NCBI RefSeq assembly: GCF_017163755.1
Contig: NZ_JAFIWC010000012.1
Location: 1-64,000, forward strand
DNA from: Xanthomonas sp.
Lineage (GTDB): Bacteria; Pseudomonadota; Gammaproteobacteria; Xanthomonadales; Xanthomonadaceae
Direction: 5' to 3'
DNA length: 64,000 nt
The translations under genes and the position numbers were made by a program. Below are positions 46,372-56,578 of the stretch, piece after piece. The notes below the pieces were generated by a model. That model ran no database searches and was not told the origin of the DNA. It saw only the letters and a list, made by a program, of their open reading frames with translations. The first letter of the stretch is position 1. Each line of letters starts with the position of its first letter.

Positions 46372-47436
46372 ATGCGCAAGATCCGGGTCGGCATCATCTT
46401 CGGTGGCCGGTCGGCCGAGCACGAGGTGTCCCTGCAATCGGCGAAGAACATCGCCGATGCGCTGGACCGCGAACGCTTCGACCTGCGCCTGATCGGCATC
46501 GACAAGCGCGGCTGCTGGCATCGGTGCGGCGACCCCGGCGGCTTCCTGCTGCATGCCGACGATCCGGCGCGCATCGCGCTGCGCCTGTCCGCCGACGAAC
46601 CGGCGCTGGACCCGATGCAGGCGCTGCAACAGCTCGACGTGGCATTCCCGATCGTGCACGGCACGCTCGGCGAGGACGGCTCGCTGCAGGGCCTGCTGCG
46701 CATGGCCGGCCTGCCGTTCGTCGGCTCCGGCGTGCTCGGCTCGGCGGTGGCCATGGACAAGGACGTGGCCAAGCGCCTGCTGCGCGACGCCGGGCTGGCG
46801 GTGGCGCCGTTCGCCTGTTTCCACCGCCACACCGCCGCGCAGGCCGACTTCGCCGCGCTGGCGGCGCAGTTCGGCCTGCCGCTGTTCGTCAAGCCGGCCA
46901 ACCAGGGCTCGTCGGTGGGCGTGAGCAAGGTGCGCGACGCGGCGCAGTTCGACGCGGCGCTGGCGCTGGCGCTGGGCTACGACCGCAAGGTGCTGGTGGA
47001 GGCGGCGATCGCCGGGCGCGAGATCGAATGCGCGGTGCTCGGCAACGAGGCGCCGCAGGCCAGCGTGTGCGGCGAAGTGGTGGTGCACGACGACTTCTAT
47101 TCCTACGAGACCAAGTACATCAGCCAGACCGGGGCCGAAACCGTGGTGCCGGCGGCGATCGACGCGGCCAGCGCGCAACGCATCCGCGACATCGCCATCG
47201 ACGCCTATCGGGCGCTGGACTGCGCCGGGCTGGCGCGAGTGGACGTGTTCCTGACCGCCGCCGGCGAGGTGCTGGTCAACGAGGTCAACACGCTGCCCGG
47301 CTTCACCCGCATCAGCATGTACCCGAAGCTGTGGCAGGGCAGCGGCCTGAGCTACCGCGACCTGATCACGCGGCTGATCGAACTGGCACTGGAGCGGCGC
47401 GCGCCGCTGCCGGAGAACGGCGAACAGGCGGCATGA
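46372..47436 (+). CDS. ddlA: D-alanine-D-alanine ligase A
   Basis: 354 residues, ATP-grasp ligase making D-Ala-D-Ala for peptidoglycan. Signatures: [73 protein letters not shown], and [20 protein letters not shown]. It follows the DdlA pattern, longer than DdlB. The start [12 protein letters not shown] is at the domain onset; the upstream in-frame reading is junk. It is not in a mur cluster, in keeping with the DdlA paralogue. Confidence 0.95.
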   Translation: MRKIRVGIIFGGRSAEHEVSLQSAKNIADALDRERFDLRLIGIDKRGCWHRCGDPGGFLLHADDPARIALRLSADEPALDPMQALQQLDVAFPIVHGTLGEDGSLQGLLRMAGLPFVGSGVLGSAVAMDKDVAKRLLRDAGLAVAPFACFHRHTAAQADFAALAAQFGLPLFVKPANQGSSVGVSKVRDAAQFDAALALALGYDRKVLVEAAIAGREIECAVLGNEAPQASVCGEVVVHDDFYSYETKYISQTGAETVVPAAIDAASAQRIRDIAIDAYRALDCAGLARVDVFLTAAGEVLVNEVNTLPGFTRISMYPKLWQGSGLSYRDLITRLIELALERRAPLPENGEQAA

Positions 47437-47493
47437 CGGCCGCGGCGAGCGGGCGCTTCAAATGCCCGCAGATGCGACGCGCGCAAACGCAAA

Positions 47494-47530
47494 CGGCCCG
47501 CGCACCGGATACGCTCCAGCGCGCGGGCCG
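47494..47530. terminator. Bidirectional-type hairpin between ddlA and DUF1328
   Basis: CGGCCCGCGC and GCGCGGGCCG, a perfect 10-bp stem with a 17-base loop, between convergent genes. On the minus side it runs into TTTGCGTTTGCG; there is no good T-tract on the plus side. Confidence 0.5.
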
Positions 47531-47553
47531 CACGTGTCCTGCGACGCGGTCGA

Positions 47554-47712
47554 CTACACCTTGCCGCGACGGAACATGGAGATCACCGCCAGGATCAGGA
47601 ACACCACGAACAGGATCCAGGCGACGTTGGTCGCCGCACCGGCGATACCGCTGAAGCCGAGCACTGCGGCGATGATGGCGATGACGAAGAAGATGATGGC
47701 GTAATGCAGCAT
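47554..47712 (-). CDS. DUF1328 small membrane protein (YtjA-like)
   Basis: 52 residues, [20 protein letters not shown] then [20 protein letters not shown] and a short RRGKV tail. Two membrane helices around the GIAGAA turn are diagnostic of DUF1328/YtjA. Such proteins are often stress-induced. It is easily missed because of its size. It is convergent with ddlA. Confidence 0.92.
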   Translation of the reverse strand: MLHYAIIFFVIAIIAAVLGFSGIAGAATNVAWILFVVFLILAVISMFRRGKV

Positions 47713-47774
47713 GGCAATGTCCAAATGTTGTCGTGCCGAATCGGCGCGGGGACATCTTCTGCAAACGCCGGTCG

Positions 47775-48785
47775 TCACGAGGTGACGGGCGTGTCGTTGC
47801 GCCATGATGATGCCAACCGCGCCAGACCCTGCTCGATCGTCACCCGCGGCACGTAGCCGAAGTCGCGCCGCGCCGGTTCCATGCTGTACCAGTGCGGCGT
47901 GCACAGCTGCTCGGCCAGGAACCGGGTCAGCGGCGGCTCGCCGCGCAGCCGCAACAACGGCCACAGCGTTTCGCACAGCGCGCCGATCCGGTAGGCGGCC
48001 TTGAACGACAGCGTCTTGTGCACCGGCGGCGCGCCGACCGCGGCCAGCAGCCGGTTGATCAGGTCGCGCATCGGCAGCGGCTCGCCGTTGGAGATGAAAT
48101 ACGCCTTGCCGGCGCAGGGCGCGCCGACCGCCAGATGCGCGAACGCGTCGAAGTGGGCCTGCGCGGCGTTGTCGATGTAGGTGGTGTCGACCAGGTTGCT
48201 GCCGTCGCCGACCAGGCGCAGGCGCCCGGCCCGCGCGCGCGCGGCCAGCTTCGGTAGCAGCTGGTTGTCGCCCGGCCCCCAGATCAGCCGCGGGCGCAGC
48301 GCCACGGTGGCCAGCTGCGCGTCGTTGGCGGCGAGCACGGCGCGCTCGGCGATCGCCTTGGTCGCCGCGTACGGCGCCTGGAAGTCCTCCCCGTACGGCA
48401 CCTGGTCCGCGCCCAGGCCCTGGACCGGGTGCGTGGCGCGATGGGTGACGCTGGGCGTGGAGGTGTAGACCAGCCGCCCGACGCCGGCCGCACGGCAGGC
48501 GGCGAGCACGTGCTCGGTGCCGACCACGTTGGCCTGGTGATAGCTGTCGTAGCTGCCCCACGCCCCGGCCTTGGCCGCGTTGTGGAATACCGCGTCGGCG
48601 CCGGCGATCGCGTGCCGCACCGCCTGCGCGTCGGCCAGGTCGCCGCGGATCTGGCCCACGCCCAGCGCCTGCAACTGCGGATAGTGGCCGCGGTTGAAGC
48701 TGAGCACCTCGTGGCCGCGTTCGAGCAGGCCGCGGCACAGCGCCTGCCCGAGGAAACCGCCGCCACCCGTCACCACTATCTTCAT
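47775..48785 (-). CDS. oleD: OleD, 2-alkyl-3-ketoalkanoate reductase
   Basis: A 336-residue short-chain dehydrogenase/epimerase-fold protein. The NAD(P) motif is [17 protein letters not shown]; the catalytic YxxxK is YAATK in [30 protein letters not shown] closes the domain. It looks like sterol-type 3-beta-HSD/SDR42e proteins, the OleD group, and the other ole genes lie nearby on the same strand. It reduces the beta-keto acid made by OleA to a beta-hydroxy acid in long-chain olefin synthesis. The start is [10 protein letters not shown]. Confidence 0.88.
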   Translation of the reverse strand: MKIVVTGGGGFLGQALCRGLLERGHEVLSFNRGHYPQLQALGVGQIRGDLADAQAVRHAIAGADAVFHNAAKAGAWGSYDSYHQANVVGTEHVLAACRAAGVGRLVYTSTPSVTHRATHPVQGLGADQVPYGEDFQAPYAATKAIAERAVLAANDAQLATVALRPRLIWGPGDNQLLPKLAARARAGRLRLVGDGSNLVDTTYIDNAAQAHFDAFAHLAVGAPCAGKAYFISNGEPLPMRDLINRLLAAVGAPPVHKTLSFKAAYRIGALCETLWPLLRLRGEPPLTRFLAEQLCTPHWYSMEPARRDFGYVPRVTIEQGLARLASSWRNDTPVTS

Positions 48786-48982
48786 CGCCTTACCGATCCG
48801 TGCCCGCAGGCCGCACACGATAGCCCGCGGCGGCGGCCGATGGCGACGCGGCGCCACGGCCGGCGGCCGGCGCGCATGCGCAAGCCCCTGATCCGCAACG
48901 ACTTCATAATTCTTCACCCGCACATCAGGCACTTCATCGGCGGCCGTGGCGCAGTGGCCGGACCTCAACCCGGAAGCCCACC

Positions 48983-50101
48983 ATGCCGCGTCTGTCGATC
49001 CTGTTGCTCGCCGTCCTCGTGCTCGTCGTCGCCCCGCTGCGCGCCGCGCCCGCCGTCCCCACCCCGCCCGCGCTCGACGATGGCTGGCCGGTCGCCGACG
49101 CCGCGGCCGCCGGCTGGAACCTGCCGCTGCTGGCGGCGATGGAACAGGCCATCGCCGACGGCCAGGCGCCGGACACCCGCAGCGTGCTGATCGCGCGCGA
49201 CGGCGCGCTGGTCTACGAACGCTACTTCGGCGGCGCCGACCGCGAAACCCGGCACGACGCGCGCTCGGCGACCAAGAGCGTGACCGCGCTGCTGGTCGGC
49301 GCGGCCATCGACCGCAAGCTGATCCCCGACGCGCAGGCCAGGGTCTACGACTACTTCGGCGAGCGCCAATGGCAGCACCCGGACCCGCGCAAGCGCCGCA
49401 TCACCGTCGAGGACCTGCTGACGATGAGCTCGCAGTGGGAATGCGACGACGACAACGCGTTCTCCGCCGGCAACGAAGAGCGCATGTACCTGAGCGCGGA
49501 CTGGACCCAGTTCGCCCTGGACCTGCCGATCAAGGGCTATGCGCCGTGGATGAAGCGGCCGCAGCAGAGCCCGCACGGGCGCGCCTTCGCCTACTGCACC
49601 GCCGGCTCGTTCCTGCTCGGCGCGCTGGTCGAGAAGGCGAGCGGGCAGCGCCTGCAGGACTTCTCGGCGCAGGTGCTGGAACGGCCGCTCGGCATCGCCG
49701 GCGCGCAGTGGAACCTGTCTTCCGAAGGCGTCGGCATGGGCGGCGGCGGCACCCGCTACCGCAGCCGCGACCTGGCCAAGTTCGGCCAGCTGCTGCTCGA
49801 CCAGGGGCGCTGGCGCGGCCGCCAGGTGATCTCCGCCGCCTGGGTGCGGGCGATGACCACGGTGCATGCGCAGGCGCGCGAGGACGCCGACTACGGCTAC
49901 CAGCTGTGGCGCTTCCGCTTCCCGGTGCGCGGCGCCGAACGCGGGGTGTGGGCGATGTCCGGCAACGGCGGCAACTACGTGTTCGTGCTGCCCGAGGAAC
50001 GCCTGGTGGTGGTGATCACGCGCAGCGCCTACAACACGCGGCAGATGCACCCGCAGTCGCAGAAACTGCTGGCCGACTACGTGCTCAAGGCGCTGCCGTA
50101 G
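48983..50101 (+). CDS. Exported serine hydrolase (class C beta-lactamase family)
   Basis: 372 residues with a signal peptide ([22 protein letters not shown]). The SxxK motif is [15 protein letters not shown]; the YxN-type position reads YCTAGS and the third motif is GNGGNYVF, so it is a penicillin-binding-protein-like esterase or peptidase rather than a resistance enzyme. It lies on the opposite strand inside the ole region and its 3' end overlaps the CadC-like regulator by 17 bases. It has no evident link to olefin synthesis. Confidence 0.87.
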   Translation: MPRLSILLLAVLVLVVAPLRAAPAVPTPPALDDGWPVADAAAAGWNLPLLAAMEQAIADGQAPDTRSVLIARDGALVYERYFGGADRETRHDARSATKSVTALLVGAAIDRKLIPDAQARVYDYFGERQWQHPDPRKRRITVEDLLTMSSQWECDDDNAFSAGNEERMYLSADWTQFALDLPIKGYAPWMKRPQQSPHGRAFAYCTAGSFLLGALVEKASGQRLQDFSAQVLERPLGIAGAQWNLSSEGVGMGGGGTRYRSRDLAKFGQLLLDQGRWRGRQVISAAWVRAMTTVHAQAREDADYGYQLWRFRFPVRGAERGVWAMSGNGGNYVFVLPEERLVVVITRSAYNTRQMHPQSQKLLADYVLKALP

Positions 50102-51659
50102 CCGCGCCGGTTTCCGCCGGCAGCAGCCCGGCGCCGCGCAGCCGCGCGCGCTGCGCGGCGAGGTCGGCATCGATCCGCGCCAGCAGCGCGGCGAAACCCG
50201 GCTGCGCGCGCAGCGGCGCCAGCAACGGCGAGGCGCGCAGGTAGCCGGCGTTGCGGTAGCCGGCCGCCTCGGCGCGGCGCAGCGCCTGCAGCGCCGCCTC
50301 CGGCGTGCCAGCGCGCAACAGCAGCACCGCGGCGTCGACCGCATCGAACGGATCGCCGCCGCGTTCGACGCTGCCGAGCAGTCCCTGCGCGCGCGCATGC
50401 AGCGCGCCCGGCGCCGGCACCGGCTGCGCCGCCACCGCCCACGCCACCGTCTGCGCGAAGCTGCCGTGCGGGCGCAGCCGCAGCGCGCGCAGGCTGGCCT
50501 GCCGCGCGCCCGCCGCGTCGCCGCGCGCCAGCGCCAGCTCGGCCTGCAGCAGGTGCAGGCCGGCGTGTTCGGTGCCGCGGCCCAGCGCCTCGTCCAGCGC
50601 CGCCTGCGCCTCGCCGGCACGGCCGTGCTCGAACAGGAAGGCCGGCCACGCCTGGTTGGAGAACACGTTGTCCGGATACAGCTGGAAGCTGCGCCGATAG
50701 CGCGCCTCGGCGGCGCCGGCGTAGCCGAGCAGGCTCAGATTGCTGGCGATCTGGATCGGCAGGAACCGCACCCGCGCCGGATCGCGCACCGCCAGGTTGG
50801 CCGCCAGCGCCTGCACCAGCCGCCCCTGCCGCTCGTACAGGTAGGCGGCCGAACCACGCACCGCGTCGGCGCCCGGGTCCAGCTGCAGCGCGCGCTCGTA
50901 GGCGGCCAGCGCGTCGGCGTTGCGCCCCTGGCAGTCCAGCGCGTAGCCGCGCGCCGAATGGGCGGCGGCCAGCCGCGGCTGCACCGCGGCCACGCGCTCG
51001 GCCAGCCGCTGCGCCTGCACCGCGAACGCGGCGTCGCCGTCGTACTGGCACACGCGCGCGCTGTACGCGCGGCTGAGGCCGAGCTGCGCCTGCGTATCGT
51101 CCGGCGCCTCCTGCAGGCGCTGCCGGTACAGGGCGATCGCGCGTTCGTTGTCGTCGCGCTGGCCGATGCCGGCGTAGTAGTCGGCGCGCTGCAGCAGCGG
51201 CGCGCGCGCCGGCGGCGACGTGCGCGACCCCAACTGCCAGGCCACGCCGCAGGCGACCAGCGCCAGCAGCGCGGCGCACGCGGCGATCCATGCGCCGCGT
51301 CGGCGCCGCGCAGCCGCCGCTTCCGGCACCGGCGCGGCAGCGGTGTCCGCCTGCACCGGCGCGCACAGCTGGTAGCCCTGCCCGCGCACCGAGCGCAGGT
51401 AGCGCGGCTGCCGCGACGTGTCGCCCAGCGCCTGGCGCAGCAGGCGCACGCGCTGGGTGACGGTTTCCTCGTTGACCTGCGCCGGCGCCCAGACCCGTTC
51501 GATCAGCTCGTCGAAGCCGACCACCCGCTGCCCCTGCAGCAGCAGGTAGTGCAGCAGGCGGAAACTCAGCCCGCCCACCTCGAGCGCGGCGCCGCCGCGT
51601 TCCACCCGCTGCCGCGCCACGTCGATATGCAGGTCGTCCAGGCGGTAGCGTTCGCTCAT
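50085..51659 (-). CDS. CadC-like winged-helix regulator with TPR sensor
   Basis: 524 residues. The N-terminal OmpR/PhoB-type winged helix spans about 1-95 (SFRLLHYLLLQGQRVVGFDELIERVW, VTQRVRLLRQALGD, RYLRSVRGQGYQL). A single membrane helix lies near 120-140 (GAWIAACAALLALVACGVAWQL), then a TPR domain with GYALDCQGRNADALAAYERALQLDPGADA. DNA binding in the cytoplasm and sensing in the periplasm are implied. It starts 10 bases after oleC on the same strand, so it may be transcribed with the ole genes. Confidence 0.87.
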   Translation of the reverse strand: MSERYRLDDLHIDVARQRVERGGAALEVGGLSFRLLHYLLLQGQRVVGFDELIERVWAPAQVNEETVTQRVRLLRQALGDTSRQPRYLRSVRGQGYQLCAPVQADTAAAPVPEAAAARRRRGAWIAACAALLALVACGVAWQLGSRTSPPARAPLLQRADYYAGIGQRDDNERAIALYRQRLQEAPDDTQAQLGLSRAYSARVCQYDGDAAFAVQAQRLAERVAAVQPRLAAAHSARGYALDCQGRNADALAAYERALQLDPGADAVRGSAAYLYERQGRLVQALAANLAVRDPARVRFLPIQIASNLSLLGYAGAAEARYRRSFQLYPDNVFSNQAWPAFLFEHGRAGEAQAALDEALGRGTEHAGLHLLQAELALARGDAAGARQASLRALRLRPHGSFAQTVAWAVAAQPVPAPGALHARAQGLLGSVERGGDPFDAVDAAVLLLRAGTPEAALQALRRAEAAGYRNAGYLRASPLLAPLRAQPGFAALLARIDADLAAQRARLRGAGLLPAETGAATAAP

Positions 51660-51669
51660 GACGGCCGGC

Positions 51670-53316
51670 TCAGCGCACGCGGCCCGCCGCCCATATCGCC
51701 AGCTTCTCGCGGCCGATCTTGGCGTTGTGGCGGATGTCCACCGGGAACCCGGGGTGGCGCAGGAAATCGGCGATGCCGCGGGTGTGCGCATGCGCCTGCG
51801 CCAGCGCATGCAGCGCCGCCGGCGCGTCCGCCGGCGCGGCCACGCCCGGCTGCAGTTCGTAGCACAGCACCGGCCGCTGCGCGCCCGCCGCGCCGACGCC
51901 GACCAGCGCGCTGCGCCGCAGCCACGGCAGCGCGTTGAACACCGGCTCCACCTGCTCGGTGAACAGCGTGCCGGCGGCGCTCTGCACGCGCTGGGTCTTG
52001 CGCCCGCAGAACCACAGCCGGCCCTGCGCGTCGAAATAGCCGACGTCGCCCATCCGGTGCACCACCTGCTCGCGTCCGTCGGCGCGGCGTTCGCGGATCT
52101 TGGCGCTGCGCGTGGCGGCATCGCGCCGGTAGTAGGCGTCGGTGGCGGTCGGGCCGGCGACGGTGATCTCGCCGACCGTGCCGTCCGCCACGCACAGCGC
52201 GTCGTCCCACTCGGCGATGGGCGCATCGTCGATGCGGATCACCCGCACCTGGTTCGGCGGCACCGCGCGGCCCACGCAGGTGCCGGCGCCGGCCTCGGTG
52301 GCGGCGCGGGTGGCCTCCAGTTCGCGGCCTTCGATCACCGCCACCGGCAGGCATTCGGTGGCCCCGTACGGGGTCCAGAACTGCGCGTCCGGCGCCAGCA
52401 GCGCGCGGATCCTGGCGACCACGTCCGGCGGCACCGGCGCGCCGGCCGAGGTCACCCGGGTCAGCGTCGGCAGCGGCTGGCCGTAGTCGGCCAGCACCCG
52501 CATCAGCGCCGGCGAGCCGAACAGCTGGGTCACCCCGAAGCGCGCGATCGCCGCGTGCAGCTTGCGCGGATCGGCCTTGGCCGGGCGCGTCGGGTCCATG
52601 TCCGGCAGCACCGAGGTCAGCCCCAGCGCGGGGTCGAACAGCGCGAACGGCGGGAACGTCGGCAGGTCCACGCCGCCGGGCCGCATGTCGAAGGCGTTGC
52701 GCAGCAGTTCGATCTGGCCGGCGAAATGCCGGTGCCGGTACACCACGCCCTTGGGCACGCCGGTGGAGCCGCTGGTGAACAGGATGGCGGCGACGTCGTC
52801 CGCGCCGGTGGCGCTGAGCTGCGGGCCGCTGCCGGCGCCGTCGCGTTCCACCTGCGCCAGCGTGGTGCCGCCCCAGCCGTAGCGGCGCCCGGCGGTGACC
52901 AGGATCCTGGCCGACCTGGCCCAGCCCAGCAGCCGCCGCGCCAGCTGCGCCAGCGGGATGCCGATGAACGCCTCCGGCTGCGCCTCGTCCAGGCATTGGC
53001 GCAGCGCGCGCTTGTCGATGCCGGGATCGACCAGCACCGGCACCGCGCCGGCCTTGAACAGCGCGAACATCAGCAGGAAGAACTCCGGCGACGGCCGCAC
53101 CATCACCACGCAGCGGGTGCCGCGGCCGATGCTGTGGCGCGCCAGCCCGGCGGCGATGGCGTCGCTGCGCGCGTCCAGCTGCGCATAGCTCACGGTGACG
53201 TCGTAGGCCGCCAGGCCGTCGGCACCGCGGCGGCCGGGACAGCGCAGGGCGATGCGCTCGGGATGCTCGCGCGCCAGTGCAGGCAGCGCGGCGGCGATGT
53301 TGCAGAGGGAGGTCAT
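51670..53316 (-). CDS. oleC: OleC, beta-lactone synthetase
   Basis: A 548-residue acyl-adenylate-forming (ANL) enzyme. The P-loop-like motif is AAILFTSGSTGVPKGVVYRHRHF; the second motif is FWTPYGATECLPVA; GDVGYFDAQGRLWFCGRKTQR is the hinge, with the C-terminal Lys in NAKIGREKLA. OleC converts the beta-hydroxy acid from OleD to a beta-lactone. The start MTSLCNIAAALPALA is chosen over a 46-residue upstream reading without similarity. oleB lies upstream, separated by the YkgJ gene. Confidence 0.9.
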   Translation of the reverse strand: MTSLCNIAAALPALAREHPERIALRCPGRRGADGLAAYDVTVSYAQLDARSDAIAAGLARHSIGRGTRCVVMVRPSPEFFLLMFALFKAGAVPVLVDPGIDKRALRQCLDEAQPEAFIGIPLAQLARRLLGWARSARILVTAGRRYGWGGTTLAQVERDGAGSGPQLSATGADDVAAILFTSGSTGVPKGVVYRHRHFAGQIELLRNAFDMRPGGVDLPTFPPFALFDPALGLTSVLPDMDPTRPAKADPRKLHAAIARFGVTQLFGSPALMRVLADYGQPLPTLTRVTSAGAPVPPDVVARIRALLAPDAQFWTPYGATECLPVAVIEGRELEATRAATEAGAGTCVGRAVPPNQVRVIRIDDAPIAEWDDALCVADGTVGEITVAGPTATDAYYRRDAATRSAKIRERRADGREQVVHRMGDVGYFDAQGRLWFCGRKTQRVQSAAGTLFTEQVEPVFNALPWLRRSALVGVGAAGAQRPVLCYELQPGVAAPADAPAALHALAQAHAHTRGIADFLRHPGFPVDIRHNAKIGREKLAIWAAGRVR

Positions 53317-53622
53317 CGGCCGATTATCGCCGATGGCGCCGCCCCGGCAGGCAAACCCTGTGGACGGCACGCGCACGACGGCCCCACGCTGGATGCGGCG
53401 GATGCGGACGCGGCAGGCCGCAGGAACCACGTTCGGCCAGGCCACCACGAGCACTCTCCAGAACGACTCGTGCAGGCCCCTTTCTCCCGCCGCAAGCGCG
53501 GCGACGGGCCTGAACGCCGCCGCCGCGGTTCAGCCCGCGCCTGCGCGGGCCCTTGCGTGCCACCGCGATTGCGGCAGAATGCCGCGCCCCCCACGCTGTT
53601 TGCCGCGCAAGGCCCGGCTCCC

Positions 53623-53997
53623 ATGGCACATCCCTGCCTCACCTGCGGCGCCTGCTGCGCCTACTTTCGCGTCAGTTTCCACTGGAGCGAGGCCGATCCG
53701 GACATGGGCGGCAGGGTGCCGATCGCGCTCACCGAGCCGCTGCGCACGCACGAGCGGGTGATGCGCGGCACCTCGCAGTCGCAGCCGCGCTGCGTGGCGC
53801 TGGACGCGCGCATCGGCGCGTACTCGCGCTGCAGCATCCACCCGCAACGGCCGTCGGTGTGCCGCGACGTGCCGGCATCATGGGAATTCGGCGCGGCCAG
53901 CGCGCAGTGCGACAAGGCGCGCATCGCCCATGGCCTGCCGGCGCTGACCCCGGACGACTGGGACGGGGTGGTCGAACGCAACCATCCTGACGCCTGA
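53623..53997 (+). CDS. YkgJ-family cysteine-cluster protein
   Basis: 124 residues with the CxxCxxCC zinc/iron-chelating pattern near the N-terminus (HPCLTCGACCAYFRVSFHW) and later single cysteines in SQPRCVALD, YSRCSIHPQRPSVCRDVPAS and AQCDK. This is the YkgJ family (DUF/PF03692), function unknown. It is transcribed opposite to the ole genes, between oleC and oleB. The start is the ATG directly before the first cysteine motif. Confidence 0.9.
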   Translation: MAHPCLTCGACCAYFRVSFHWSEADPDMGGRVPIALTEPLRTHERVMRGTSQSQPRCVALDARIGAYSRCSIHPQRPSVCRDVPASWEFGAASAQCDKARIAHGLPALTPDDWDGVVERNHPDA

Positions 53998-54310
53998 GCG
54001 CGCGGACTACGCGCAACGCCCGGTTCGGGCAGAGGGCCGAGGTCGCCTGAAATCCCTCCTGCAGGGCTCGGTCGGATTCTGTACAAGCGGCTCCAGGTGG
54101 CTCGTGCCGTCATCAGCCGCCGAGCGAGTGCAGGCCCGGCACGGGATGCGGCCTGTCGAAGCTGAAGCCACGCCTGCGATCGCCGCTGCGACCGCGCAGC
54201 GGCGGCCGGCCTCGAACCGGCGAACGCGTGCGCATCGAGGACATCCCGGCCGAGCCGTGCAACACCTTGTCGAGCAGCGACGAAGACGTGCAGGAACTGC
54301 CCAGGCAGCA
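53998..54310. other. Convergent intergenic stretch, nothing recognised
   Basis: About 313 bases between the 3' ends of the YkgJ gene and oleB. Open frames are low-complexity; no convincing terminator was found. Confidence 0.45.
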
Positions 54311-55213
54311 CTACAACGGGTGCGTATCCAGGAAGCGGCGGATCGCCGGCACCAGCACCGCGGCCTTGTCCTCGAGCACGTAATGGCCTGCGTCGTCGAA
54401 GGCCTGCACCTGCGCGTTCGGCAACGCGGCGCGGAAGCCATCGAGGAAATGCTTGTCGAACACGAAATCCTTTAGGCCCCAGCCGATGAACGCCGGGCGG
54501 TCGGCGAACTCGGGCAAGCGCCGGCCGGCTTCTTCCAGCAGCGGCCACGCCCGGTCGCGTGGGCTCAGCGGAATGTCCTGCATGAAGCGCACCGTGCTGA
54601 TGCGGTTGGCCCAGCTGTCGTACGGCGCCACGTAGGCACGGCGTACGTCGGCCGGCATGCGCCGCTCCACGCCGATCCACGCGGCGCCGGCCGAGAACGC
54701 GTTGAAGCGGCGGATCAGCAGCTCGCCCAGCTTCAGGTCGCGGCCCAGCGCGATCTGCCACGGCATCTTCTTCGCCGCCGGCATCGGGAACGCGGCGGTG
54801 TTGGTGATCACCAGCCGCTTCACCTGCGCCGCATGCGACAGCGCCCAGCCGAAGCCGATCATGCCGCCCCAGTCGTGCACCGCCAGCGTCATCGGCCCGC
54901 CGATGCCCAGGTGCCCGAGCAGCGCCGCCACGTCGTCCACCCGCGACTGCAGCGTATACGCGTAGCCCGGTTGCGCGCCCAGCGCATCGTCCGGCTTGTC
55001 CGACAGGCCCATGCCGATGTGGTCGGGCACGATGCAGCGATACCTGTCGCTGAGCGCGGACACCAGGTTGCGCCAGTAGTAGCTCCACGACGGATTGCCG
55101 TGCAGCATCACCACCACGTCGCCATCGCGCGGGCCTTCGTCCAGGTAGGACATGGCCAGCCCCGAGCGGACCTGGAAGCGCTGCGGGGTGAACGGGTAGC
55201 CGGGGTAGTTCAT
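54311..55213 (-). CDS. oleB: OleB, beta-lactone decarboxylase
   Basis: A 300-residue alpha/beta hydrolase of the haloalkane-dehalogenase-like superfamily. The nucleophile Asp114 sits in LAVHDWGGMIGFG, as in X. campestris OleB; the oxyanion side is MLHGNPSWSYYWRNL; DAGHYVLED supplies the catalytic His. It removes CO2 from the beta-lactone to give the long-chain cis-olefin. The start MNYPGYPFTPQRF is set by the family; the upstream in-frame extension is unlike anything. A Fic gene separates it from oleA. Confidence 0.92.
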   Translation of the reverse strand: MNYPGYPFTPQRFQVRSGLAMSYLDEGPRDGDVVVMLHGNPSWSYYWRNLVSALSDRYRCIVPDHIGMGLSDKPDDALGAQPGYAYTLQSRVDDVAALLGHLGIGGPMTLAVHDWGGMIGFGWALSHAAQVKRLVITNTAAFPMPAAKKMPWQIALGRDLKLGELLIRRFNAFSAGAAWIGVERRMPADVRRAYVAPYDSWANRISTVRFMQDIPLSPRDRAWPLLEEAGRRLPEFADRPAFIGWGLKDFVFDKHFLDGFRAALPNAQVQAFDDAGHYVLEDKAAVLVPAIRRFLDTHPL

Positions 55214-55381
55214 TGGATCCAGATCCCTCAAAGATGGAAGCGATATTGCGTTGTATTCGGCACTGGAAACAACGCGCATCTTGCCTGGTGGCAGCGCGTG
55301 CATGGGTCCCCCATGACCTGCCATGTGCCGCGCCAGCAGACCAGGCAACCTGCTTCCACGCATCCGCGCCGCCAGCATGCA

Positions 55382-56503
55382 TCACGCGCGTTGCGGCTCC
55401 TCGGCCCCCCGGCCCAGGAGGTCGAAAAGAGCGCGGTTCACGTAGTAGTTGTTGCGGCCGATTCGCAGCTTCTGCAGCACGCCGTCTTGCGCCAGCGTAT
55501 CCAGGTACTTGGTCGCGGTCAGGCGCGACACCCCCAGCTCGCGTTGCGCAAATTCCACCCGGGTATAGGGATGGTTGAAAAGATTGTTGATCAAGTCCCG
55601 GCTGTAGAACCGATAGTTCTCGCGTACACGCTGCTTGGTCGCCTGCAACAATTCCTTGATGGCCACGATGGTGGCGACCGTCTCGGCGGCAGTGGCGGCG
55701 ACCGCATCGAGCATGTAGAGCACCCATTCCTCCCATGCGTCGCGTTCGCGCACCGCCTGGAGCAACCGGTAGTAGTCCGGCTTCGTCCTTACGATATGCC
55801 GGCTCAGATACAGCACCGGGATATCCAGCAGTCCCTCCTTGACCAGATACAGCACGTTGAGGATGCGCCCGGTACGCCCATTGCCATCGGAGAAGGGATG
55901 GATGCTTTCGAACTGGTGATGGATGAGCGCCATCTTCACCAGCGGATCGGCCGCAAAAGGCGGCTGGTCGTGGATGAAGCATTCCAGTTCCCCCATCAAC
56001 CGGATGACGTCGTTTGCGCTCTGCGGCGGTTCGTAGATGACCCGCCCTGCGCCATCGCGCAATGCGGTCCCGGGCAGCTTGCGAAAACCGGCGCGATTGC
56101 ACTCCAGCTGCTCTTGGATGCCCGACAGCGTGTTGAGCGTCAGCAGTCCGCTCTGGCGTACCAGTTCGAAGCCGGCGCGCAACGCTTGCCGGTAGCGCAG
56201 CACTTCCTTGATCGCCGTACCCGTGGCGGCCCCTGGGCTGTCTTCGCGGTACAGGTCGTCCTGGGTTGTAACGATGTTCTCGATCGCCGAGCTATCGCGC
56301 GCTTCCTGCAGGGTCAGCGTGTTGATCAGGATGTTCTGGTTCGGAATGCTGGCGGCGACGCCCTTCAGCTCGGCCAGATTCCGGCTGGCGCCATTGAGGC
56401 GCTTGAGGATGGCCGCGGTCTCGAAGCGTGCCGGATCGAGTCGCTGCAGCGCGGGAATGGGCATGGCGGCGTCCATGTGCAAGGAAAGCGAGTTTATATA
56501 CAT
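55382..56503 (-). CDS. Fic-family protein (class II, self-inhibited)
   Basis: 373 residues. The Fic motif HPFSDGNGRTGR, in FESIHPFSDGNGRTGRILN, is intact, so AMP or UMP transfer is possible. The inhibitory motif (S/T)xxxE(G/N) is present N-terminally as DSSAIENIVTTQDDLY, and a C-terminal winged helix (VEFAQRELGVSRLTATKYLDTLAQDGVL) follows, the usual layout of widespread class II Fic proteins. It sits between oleA and oleB and is preceded by an AT-rich patch and a perfect inverted repeat over the start codon. Confidence 0.92.
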   Translation of the reverse strand: MYINSLSLHMDAAMPIPALQRLDPARFETAAILKRLNGASRNLAELKGVAASIPNQNILINTLTLQEARDSSAIENIVTTQDDLYREDSPGAATGTAIKEVLRYRQALRAGFELVRQSGLLTLNTLSGIQEQLECNRAGFRKLPGTALRDGAGRVIYEPPQSANDVIRLMGELECFIHDQPPFAADPLVKMALIHHQFESIHPFSDGNGRTGRILNVLYLVKEGLLDIPVLYLSRHIVRTKPDYYRLLQAVRERDAWEEWVLYMLDAVAATAAETVATIVAIKELLQATKQRVRENYRFYSRDLINNLFNHPYTRVEFAQRELGVSRLTATKYLDTLAQDGVLQKLRIGRNNYYVNRALFDLLGRGAEEPQRA

Positions 56504-56522
56504 GTCGCCGCCAACATGTATA
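56497..56522. promoter_or_regulatory. Inverted repeat over the Fic start
   Basis: TATACATGT and ACATGTATA are perfect 9-base arms separated by 8 bases, covering the start codon of the Fic gene. This fits autoregulation through the Fic protein's own winged helix. If so, translation may start at a downstream ATG (residue 11 or 14). Confidence 0.6.
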
Positions 56523-56578
56523 ATTTTTTAATAATTCTATGCACATCTGCCGCCGGAGACGTGCCCCGGCGCGCGCCC

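Noticed and set aside
48983..50101. Beta-lactam resistance gene
   Set aside because: It has the SxxK fold but YCT rather than a YxN motif, and no resistance context; a serine hydrolase or esterase is the safer call.
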